From contig JAAYEY010000202.1 of assembly GCA_012728505.1 (NCBI GenBank), positions 1 to 19,777 on the forward strand: a stretch of DNA of 19,777 nucleotides, read 5' to 3'. Below the pieces are notes generated by a model. The model made no database searches. It saw only the letters and a list, made by a program, of their open reading frames with translations, and was not told the origin of the DNA. This stretch comes from Synergistaceae bacterium. GTDB taxonomy: Bacteria; Synergistota; Synergistia; Synergistales; Synergistaceae. Positions 15,015 through 19,777 of this stretch are shown piece by piece. The position numbers were made by a program, and so were the translations under genes. Within the stretch, counting starts at the first letter, position 1. Each line of letters opens with the position of its first letter.

Positions 15015-15242
15015 TCAGGCAACGTTAACTATGCTTATCTCAAGTCCTTCGTGCTGAAGTCCTTCTATACATCCAAGCATGTCTCCTAAAAGCTCTAAGG
15101 GGGTAAAAACGGTAACTTCTCCTTTTTCGGAGTTGTCAGTCTTTAAAAAACCTAGACCTTCACATGCGTCGATAGTCCAACTGATATAGTATATATCCTT
15201 TTGGATAACCATAAGCGAGATCTCACTCATTTGAGGTTTCAT
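15015..15242 (-). CDS. Small conserved protein, DUF4911-like
   Basis: This 75-residue protein has no signal peptide, membrane segment or catalytic motif. The pattern is alternating beta strands and one amphipathic helix (residues about 47-62, LELLGDMLGCIEGLQ), similar to an ACT/ferredoxin-like small fold. I tentatively place it in DUF4911, from memory of the family's look and not from a search. The ATG overlaps the mltG stop by 4 bases (ATGA), so translation is probably coupled to mltG; an internal ATG four codons later lacks a ribosome-binding site. The function is unknown. The stop codon lies within the right direct repeat of the candidate inserted element. Confidence 0.75.
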   Translation of the reverse strand: MKPQMSEISLMVIQKDIYYISWTIDACEGLGFLKTDNSEKGEVTVFTPLELLGDMLGCIEGLQHEGLEISIVNVA

Positions 15243-16249
15243 TCTGTCTTTTGCCTCTGTTTTTTTAAGTGTTCCTCATATGTTTTGCTGAAGATATGGT
15301 TCCCGTTTGCAGTTGCAAAGAAAAACAGGAAGTCTGTCATTTCCGGGTTAAGGGCACTGATCCAAGAACCTTCTGAAGGTATAGAGATAGGCCCCGGGGG
15401 CAGTCCATAGTTTTTGTATGTGTTGTAAACGGAATCTATCTCCAGATCTTTGTATGTTAGGCTTTTCTTTTTTATTCCCAGCTCATCCCAACAAAAGATC
15501 ACTGTGGCACATGACTGGAGGGGCATCCGTTCTTTTATTCTGTTTAAAAAGATCCCTGCAAGTATTGGGCGCTCCTCTTTGATTTTAGCCTCACCTTCCA
15601 CAATTGAAGCAAGAATACCTCGCTCAACGGCGAATTTTTTATCCGCGTTTTCTATGAGGTGTTTTCCTACTCTTTCCATCCAGAGTTTTGAAGCTCTTTT
15701 TACAGCTTGAGCTGCCACGTTGTTGCCTGGGGCTATAGAATATGTTTCAGGTAGGAGGAAAATAATCCTGTCCTTAGGTTTATCAGGAAGAAGCAAATGC
15801 AGTTCCAGTGGAAAATTTTCTTTTTCTGAAAGTGCGTTTAGAAGTTGCTCGTCATTGTCCTCAGGCAGTTTAAGTGCCTTTATAAGCGCACTGTATCTGG
15901 TTCCCGGTATTATTGTTACGTTTAGCGTCTGGGGACTGGATGTCTTTAGTTGATTCGCAACGGAAATCTCATCTCCGGGCGCTATTAGATAAGTGCCGGC
16001 TTTCAAAGACCTATCGATCCCGAGTTTGACCATCCACTTGATCAATTTGTTAGAGTCTTTGACTACCCCCGCTTCTTGTAATACTTTGGCGGCTTGCTTT
16101 GCCGACATGCCTCCGGATATCGTAACTTCAATTTTTTGGGCAGACAAAGTGAACATATCAGGATAAAGGGCTGGGAAAACAAAACATAAGAAACTGAAAA
16201 TCATAAGGGCTGCAATGAACTGTATATTATTTTCAATCTTGTTTGTCAA
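15239..16249 (-). CDS. mltG: Endolytic murein transglycosylase MltG (YceG family)
   Basis: MltG cleaves nascent peptidoglycan strands at the membrane and is thought to set glycan chain length as a synthesis terminator. A membrane anchor (about 11-29) is followed by a LysM-like segment (about 38-105) and the YceG catalytic domain. E218 in ASIVEGEA is the expected catalytic glutamate, and YNTYKNYGLPPGPI (275-288) and HIFSKTYEEH (318-327) are typical. Residues 244-250 read LQSCATV where the family usually has LQSDPTV, an unusual change next to the active site. The start is TTG at 16249 with AGGAGAG about 7 nt upstream. It heads the mltG, DUF4911-like, tldD, ftsK cluster. Confidence 0.93.
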   Translation of the reverse strand: MTNKIENNIQFIAALMIFSFLCFVFPALYPDMFTLSAQKIEVTISGGMSAKQAAKVLQEAGVVKDSNKLIKWMVKLGIDRSLKAGTYLIAPGDEISVANQLKTSSPQTLNVTIIPGTRYSALIKALKLPEDNDEQLLNALSEKENFPLELHLLLPDKPKDRIIFLLPETYSIAPGNNVAAQAVKRASKLWMERVGKHLIENADKKFAVERGILASIVEGEAKIKEERPILAGIFLNRIKERMPLQSCATVIFCWDELGIKKKSLTYKDLEIDSVYNTYKNYGLPPGPISIPSEGSWISALNPEMTDFLFFFATANGNHIFSKTYEEHLKKQRQKTE

Positions 16250-16310
16250 AAAATTCTCTCCTTATGCTACATCGCTAGGTAGAAGCTTATTTAGTCCTGT
16301 ACACGTAGGA

Positions 16311-16338
16311 ATTATACCTTCAATGTCTCTTAGGTAAA
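16311..16338 (-). promoter_or_regulatory. Promoter of mltG cluster
   Basis: On the minus strand TTTACC (16338-16333), a 16-bp spacer and a perfect TATAAT (16316-16311) predict a start near 16304, about 55 nt ahead of the mltG TTG. It is back to back with the serine-operon promoter, the two -35 boxes being about 22 bp apart. Confidence 0.65.
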
Positions 16339-16360
16339 AGAAAATATTTTTTATAAAAGC

Positions 16361-16389
16361 TTGACATTTATTCTCATGAAGGGTATATA
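16361..16389 (+). promoter_or_regulatory. Promoter of the serine operon leader
   Basis: A perfect TTGACA (16361-16366), a 17-bp spacer and TATATA (16384-16389) predict transcription from about 16396. An A/T-rich tract (about 16340-16358) directly upstream could act as an UP element. This is the only convincing promoter for the aminotransferase-serA operon. Confidence 0.82.
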
Positions 16390-16430
16390 TGTTAACCATT
16401 CAGCGGACACATTTGAAAGGAGTGCTTAAT

Positions 16431-16568
16431 TTGAGAGAATTCGTAAATATTGCTTATGCTGGCTCAATGCCTTCATCTATCTCTTCAGGCGCTTCTTCAT
16501 CATGGAGCGGCTCTGGTTGTGGTTGCCGGTCCCGGAACGTGTGCCCGATGAAAAGAAAATTTCCTTAA
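16431..16568 (+). CDS. Serine-rich leader peptide of the serine operon
   Basis: The 45-codon frame starts with TTG at 16431, 8 nt after AAAGGAG, and ends with TAA. The product has 11 serines, concentrated in residues 12-34, with a Ser-Ser-Ser run at 22-24. It also has five glycines and three cysteines, including GCGC at 29-32. Serine, glycine and cysteine are all made from the pathway encoded downstream. No signal peptide, protease site or RiPP enzyme is nearby. Its position between a strong promoter and an intrinsic terminator, with alternative RNA pairings overlapping its codons, indicates a regulatory leader peptide whose translation is sensed. An internal ATG (codon 13) has no ribosome-binding site. 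Confidence 0.75.
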   Translation: MREFVNIAYAGSMPSSISSGASSSWSGSGCGCRSRNVCPMKRKFP

Positions 16569-16627
16569 TTTTCAAAATCATCAAGTACGTTTCAGGGACC
16601 GGAAGAATATCTTCCGGTCTTTTTTTT
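16504..16627 (+). promoter_or_regulatory. Transcription attenuator (alternative 1:2, 2:3 and 3:4 stems)
   Basis: Strand 1 (GGAGCGGC, 16504-16511) can pair with strand 2 (GCCGGTCC, 16525-16532) at 7 of 8 positions. Strand 2, extended to 16526-16540, can instead pair with strand 3 (16587-16602): 15 pairs with one bulged A at 16594 and one G-U. Strand 3's CCGG and following bases form the terminator stem with strand 4. The 2:3 antiterminator and the 3:4 terminator are thus mutually exclusive. Ser codons 22-24 (16494-16502) lie just before strand 1, so a ribosome stalled there would mask strand 1, free strand 2 and favour read-through into the serine genes. The logic is inferred; the complementarities are in the sequence. 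Confidence 0.75.
16597..16627 (+). terminator. Intrinsic terminator in the serine operon leader
   Basis: GACCGGAAGA (16597-16606) pairs perfectly with TCTTCCGGTC (16610-16619) around a 3-nt loop, followed by eight T's (16620-16627). It lies 43 nt ahead of the aminotransferase start and no gene ends just upstream other than the leader peptide, so it must act conditionally for the operon to be expressed. It is the attenuator's 3:4 stem. Confidence 0.92.
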
Positions 16628-16670
16628 ATTCAAAAATTATTCTAATACACATAAGGAGGCTACAAAAGAA

Positions 16671-17816
16671 ATGAACACGAAATATCTGCTTACCCCAGGA
16701 CCGGTAGAATTGCCGGCAGAAGTGCTGAGGGCTGGTGCAAGACCATTAATAGGACACAGGTGTCCTGCTTTTTCCGAGCTCTTCACAAGTATCGAAAAGA
16801 TGCTCCAAGAACTTTTAAAGAGTGAAGGCCCCGTTATCATACTCCCCTCTTCCGGCACAGGAGCACTCGAGTGCATGGCCGTCAATTTCCTTGAAAAAGG
16901 AGATAAATTTATTTCAATATCATGCGGGGTCTTTGGTAACAGATTTCGTGAAATTGCTTTAAGGACAGGCGCTGAAGGAATCAATATCGATGTTGAGTTC
17001 GGTGAATCTGTTACACCAAAAATTGCTGCAGACGCAGTGAAAAACAACCCCGGCTGCAAAGTTCTCATGATAACTCACAACGAAACATCGACAGCTGTTG
17101 TTAATCCAATTAAAGAAATAATAGCTGCCATTCCGGAGAAAGATCGCCCGCTTATTTTTGTTGACGGAGTAAGTTCTGTTGGTGCAATGGAATGCTTCCC
17201 TCAGGAATGGGGCATTGATGTACTTGGCACAGCTTCGCAAAAGGGACTGCTTACACCTCCCGGATTGGGGCTCGTATGGCTTTCGGAAAAAGCCTGGAAG
17301 GCGCTAGACGGAAAAATATGCCCAAGTTACAGCTATGACCTTAAGCTGCACAAGAAAGAACTCGAGGCAAAATCACCTGCCAACCCCTTTACACCGCCCG
17401 TTTCACTCTACTATGCGCTTGAGGCCGCCCTCTCAGAGATTCTTGAGAGAGGTACTGATATTTGGTTTAACTCTCACAGGAAATATGCTGACGCTCTTGC
17501 CGCAGGACTTGAAGCTATGGGATTCGATCTTCTTGCAAAAAATAAAGAGGCCCGTTCTTCCGGTGTTACCGCGTTCAAATATCCGGGTGGAGATACAGAA
17601 GCAGTCCGTAAAAAATTGCGGGCTATGGGTATAGAAACAGCAGGAGGTCAGGGAAAATTAAAGGGTATTCTGATCAGAGTCGCCCATTATAACAATTGGG
17701 GATGGCCCGAACTTTGTATTATCCTTGGTTCGCTCTATGGAGCCGCAGGTATGGCTCAAACGCTTAAAAAGGACTTTCTGGCTGAAGCCTGGAATGTTTG
17801 GAACAAGGAGGACTAA
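16671..17816 (+). CDS. Class V aminotransferase, probable phosphoserine (or serine-pyruvate/alanine-glyoxylate) aminotransferase
   Basis: This 381-residue PLP enzyme belongs to the serine-pyruvate/alanine-glyoxylate branch of fold-type I, class V. Features are TPGP near the start, the phosphate-binding SSGTGALE (60-67), D165 in VDGVSS, and the PLP lysine K191 in TASQKGL. It is not the classical SerC sequence. Its place immediately before serA, overlapping as TAATG, and the serine-rich leader ahead of it suggest it transaminates 3-phosphohydroxypyruvate to phosphoserine. AGT-like enzymes next to serA are known in other bacteria lacking serC, for example Thermotoga. Serine-glyoxylate or alanine-glyoxylate activity remains possible. 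AAGGAGG lies 11 nt upstream of the ATG. Confidence 0.88.
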   Translation: MNTKYLLTPGPVELPAEVLRAGARPLIGHRCPAFSELFTSIEKMLQELLKSEGPVIILPSSGTGALECMAVNFLEKGDKFISISCGVFGNRFREIALRTGAEGINIDVEFGESVTPKIAADAVKNNPGCKVLMITHNETSTAVVNPIKEIIAAIPEKDRPLIFVDGVSSVGAMECFPQEWGIDVLGTASQKGLLTPPGLGLVWLSEKAWKALDGKICPSYSYDLKLHKKELEAKSPANPFTPPVSLYYALEAALSEILERGTDIWFNSHRKYADALAAGLEAMGFDLLAKNKEARSSGVTAFKYPGGDTEAVRKKLRAMGIETAGGQGKLKGILIRVAHYNNWGWPELCIILGSLYGAAGMAQTLKKDFLAEAWNVWNKED

Positions 17817-17821
17817 TGATA

Positions 17822-19471
17822 ATGGTTGAAAATAAAATATGGAAAGTTTTAATTGCTGAGACAGTTGGAGAGGCCGGACTTAATCTTCTAAGAGATGCTC
17901 CGGACATTGAATTAATAGAGGAAGTTGGAATATCTCGTGAAGACTTCTTAAAAAAACTGCCCGAAATGGACGCAGTTCTTACAAGAAGCGGAACAAAGAT
18001 GGATGAGGAAGCTCTGAACGCTGCAACAAAACTTAAGGTAGTTGCCCGTGCAGGTGTAGGGGTGGACAACGTCAACATTCCTGTTGCGAGTCGAAAGGGC
18101 GTAGTAGTAATAAATGCCCCAACTGGAAACACGCTGGCGGCGGCAGAGCTGACGATGGCTCTTATGTTAAGTCTTGTCAGAAAAGTCCCGCAGGCTTTTG
18201 GTTCCTTACGAAGCGGTGAGTGGGACAGGAAACGTTTCTCAGGCCACCAGCTCAGCGGGAAAAAAGTGCTTGTTATAGGTCTTGGAAGGATAGGTGTAGC
18301 TGTTGCACAGCGTTGTCGTGCTTTTGGTATGGACGTGATTGCATACGATCCTTATACATCGAAAAAGAAAGCAGAGTCTCTTGGAATACCATTTAGGACA
18401 GATCTTGCTGATGCTCTTTCTGTCGCTGATGTTGTGACCCTTCATATGCCTCTTACCGCTGATACATCGAACATGATTGATGAGAAAATGCTCAGGGCTT
18501 TTAAAAAGGGATCTTACCTTATCAACTGTGCAAGGGGCGGCATCGTTGATGAAAAAGCAGCAGCAGCGGCAGTCAGAGAGGAAAGACTTGCAGGAATAGC
18601 ATTTGACGTTTACTGTTCAGAACCTCTTGGAACAGACCATCCTTTTCTGGCTAAGGACATAGGGGACAGGATCGTTATCACTCCTCACCTTGGAGCCAGC
18701 ACTGAAGAAGCCCAGACCGAGGTAGCTATGATAGCGGCTGCGAACATGATTGCAGCTCTTCGGGGAGAACCTTATGAACATGCAGTCAACCTTCCTTTCC
18801 TTGAACAGAAACTGAATAAGACCCAAAAAGCATTCCTCCAGCTTTCCAGAAAAATGGGCATTTTGGGGGCCAAGCTTGCGGAAGCTGAGTGTGGCGCTAT
18901 TCAGGGAGCTCACATAATGCTCAGGGGGGACCTTTTTGATGAAGAAGAACCGCTACTAAACAAGCTTTCAGCATACAGCATAGGGGTCTTAAAGGGGCTT
19001 TTTGAGGTTAGCAGCGGTCCTGAAGTTTCATATATGCTCGCTCCCCTTCTGGCTAAAGACAGCGGTTTAAGCGTCGACGAAGGTTTCGGTGAACCCAAAA
19101 CATATAAAAATACAGTTGAGCTGACGCTTGATGCGGAGAAATGCAAAGTTTCACTCATGGGAACGATTACAGAAGAAGGACGTATGCGTATCGTAAAAGT
19201 AAATGGTTATTGGCTTGATTTTGTTCCCGGTGGTAAACTCATCATTTTTCAAAATCATGACAGGCCCGGAGTGATTGGAAAGATAGGAAACATCCTTGGG
19301 GAGTCGAAGGTAAACATTGCAAACTTTGCGCTGGGTCGCAAGGACAACAGCGGATTGGCCCTTGGCGCACTCGAAGTCGACAGTGACATTGATGACACTT
19401 TAAAGAAAAAACTTGAGAAAAGCGGCGATATGCTCTGGATAACACTTATAGACTTTTCCGAGGTAAAGTAG
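17822..19471 (+). CDS. serA: D-3-phosphoglycerate dehydrogenase
   Basis: SerA oxidises 3-phosphoglycerate with NAD to 3-phosphohydroxypyruvate, the committed step of serine synthesis. The NAD motif is GLGRIG (153-158), and the catalytic R-E-H set is R238 (NCARGG), E267 and H289 (TPHLGAS). After the catalytic part (about 1-310) come an intervening ASB domain (about 320-460) and a C-terminal ACT domain (about 475-549, starting near IIFQNHDRPGVIG). This is the long form that commonly shows serine feedback inhibition, so control may act at both enzyme and attenuator level. AAGGAGG lies 10 nt before this ATG; the ATG at 17816, 4 nt after that site and overlapping the aminotransferase stop, is the alternative start. 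Confidence 0.95.
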   Translation: MVENKIWKVLIAETVGEAGLNLLRDAPDIELIEEVGISREDFLKKLPEMDAVLTRSGTKMDEEALNAATKLKVVARAGVGVDNVNIPVASRKGVVVINAPTGNTLAAAELTMALMLSLVRKVPQAFGSLRSGEWDRKRFSGHQLSGKKVLVIGLGRIGVAVAQRCRAFGMDVIAYDPYTSKKKAESLGIPFRTDLADALSVADVVTLHMPLTADTSNMIDEKMLRAFKKGSYLINCARGGIVDEKAAAAAVREERLAGIAFDVYCSEPLGTDHPFLAKDIGDRIVITPHLGASTEEAQTEVAMIAAANMIAALRGEPYEHAVNLPFLEQKLNKTQKAFLQLSRKMGILGAKLAEAECGAIQGAHIMLRGDLFDEEEPLLNKLSAYSIGVLKGLFEVSSGPEVSYMLAPLLAKDSGLSVDEGFGEPKTYKNTVELTLDAEKCKVSLMGTITEEGRMRIVKVNGYWLDFVPGGKLIIFQNHDRPGVIGKIGNILGESKVNIANFALGRKDNSGLALGALEVDSDIDDTLKKKLEKSGDMLWITLIDFSEVK

Positions 19472-19472
19472 T

Positions 19473-19777
19473 TTGAGAGTTTTTGTTGTAAGGCACGGCG
19501 AGACTGACTGGAACGTTGAAGGACGATTCCAGGGACAGATGGATACGAAACTTAACGCGCGTGGAGTTAAACAGGCAGAACTCCTTGCAGAAAGGCTTAA
19601 AAATCACAAATTCGATGCTGTTCTCACAAGTCCTCTCTCAAGGGCCAGAGTGACAGCAGAAATGATAGCAGCAAAAGCCGGAATTCCCGAAGTGACAATT
19701 ATCAAAGAGCTTACCGAGATCAATCACGGTGACTGGGAAGGTTGTCTGGCAGACGAGATCTCCAGTAAATGGCCTGA
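19473..19777 (+). CDS. Histidine phosphatase family protein (phosphoglycerate mutase-like), 3' end outside window
   Basis: The reading frame starts with TTG at 19473, one base after serA ends, with GAGG about 9 nt upstream inside serA, and runs off the right edge after about 101 residues. RHGETDWN (7-14) is the phosphohistidine motif, with H8 the nucleophile. LTSPLSRARVTA and the ELTEINHGDWEG segment are the expected second and third motifs. The family includes cofactor-dependent phosphoglycerate mutases, alpha-ribazole phosphatase and metal-independent phosphoserine phosphatases such as Hydrogenobacter PspA. Position in a serine operon makes phosphoserine phosphatase the most attractive role. 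Sequence alone does not settle it. Confidence 0.85.
   Translation, partial: MRVFVVRHGETDWNVEGRFQGQMDTKLNARGVKQAELLAERLKNHKFDAVLTSPLSRARVTAEMIAAKAGIPEVTIIKELTEINHGDWEGCLADEISSKWP

Larger units (their letters stand above)
14714..15023. mobile_element. Candidate small non-autonomous (MITE-like) element with 13-bp direct repeats
   Basis: The 13-mer TCATTCAGGCAAC occurs exactly at 14714-14726 and at 15011-15023, bracketing 284 bp with no plausible gene. Just inside lie imperfect inverted ends: ACTTTATCACC (14730-14740) and the reverse complement of GGTGGAAAAGT (15000-15010), matching at 9 of 11 positions. The interior holds a 19-bp palindrome, GTGAA-type heptamers, a long nested hairpin and four 11-bp tandem units. 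The right repeat covers the stop of the DUF4911-like gene and the left lies just ahead of the tldD ribosome-binding site, so removing one repeat plus the interior would leave the two genes 13 nt apart. No transposase is present. Confidence 0.5.

Noticed and set aside
16431..16568. Cys/Ser/Gly-rich short peptide as a bacteriocin or other RiPP precursor
   Set aside because: No modification enzyme, transporter or protease gene is adjacent, and the RNA pairings that overlap its codons, with a terminator ahead of a serine operon, fit a leader peptide better.
16396..16627. T-box riboswitch for tRNA-Ser
   Set aside because: The leader is short, has a translated frame with its own ribosome-binding site, and I could not find a stem I specifier loop or a convincing T-box antiterminator sequence.
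16637..17068. Open frame of 143 codons on the minus strand opposite the aminotransferase gene
   Set aside because: It is fully antisense to a well-supported PLP enzyme, has no ribosome-binding site and no recognisable motif; it is a shadow frame.
1..19777. tRNA, rRNA or known riboswitch genes
   Set aside because: By eye I saw no cloverleaf with a CCA end and T-loop consensus, no rRNA sequence, and no thiamine, SAM or cobalamin riboswitch core; a covariance-model scan was not possible.

Overview
The window is a bacterial chromosomal segment with tightly packed housekeeping genes, frequent TTG start codons with strong Shine-Dalgarno sites, and no phage, plasmid or CRISPR content. Gene content and order fit an anaerobe of the phylum Synergistota (moderate confidence; inferred from protein character without a database search). 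The order is recN/nadK/tlyA/dxs/ispA/xseB, rplU-rpmA-obg-nadD-LCP, tldD/ftsK with a DUF4911-like small protein, and a class V aminotransferase-serA operon. L27 has no cleavable N-terminal extension and there is no prp gene between rplU and rpmA, which argues against a typical Firmicute.

Positions 1-10786 are all on the minus strand and read right to left. xseB-ispA-dxs-tlyA-nadK-recN carries isoprenoid precursor synthesis, rRNA methylation, NADP synthesis and DNA repair. A near-consensus promoter then drives rplU-rpmA through a structured leader, and a hairpin separates these from obg-nadD-LCP. rpmB (L28) is a single plus-strand gene at 10880-11074 with its own promoter and terminator. From 16249 down to 11109 a second minus-strand cluster reads mltG, a DUF4911-like gene, tldD and ftsK. 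Between the DUF4911-like gene and tldD lies a 284-bp non-coding insertion flanked by 13-bp direct repeats and packed with palindromes and short tandem repeats. It looks like a small non-autonomous element.

From 16361 to the right edge is a plus-strand serine-biosynthesis operon: promoter, leader peptide, class V aminotransferase, serA, and a histidine-phosphatase family gene cut by the window edge. The aminotransferase and phosphatase probably replace SerC and SerB, so the operon could encode the whole phosphorylated serine pathway.

The most interesting signal is the operon's 5' leader. It encodes a 45-residue peptide with 11 serines, including a Ser-Ser-Ser run, followed by mutually exclusive RNA pairings (1:2, 2:3 and a 3:4 intrinsic terminator). 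The layout is that of a ribosome-mediated transcription attenuator, apparently sensing charged tRNA-Ser. I know of no well-described serine leader-peptide attenuator of this kind.
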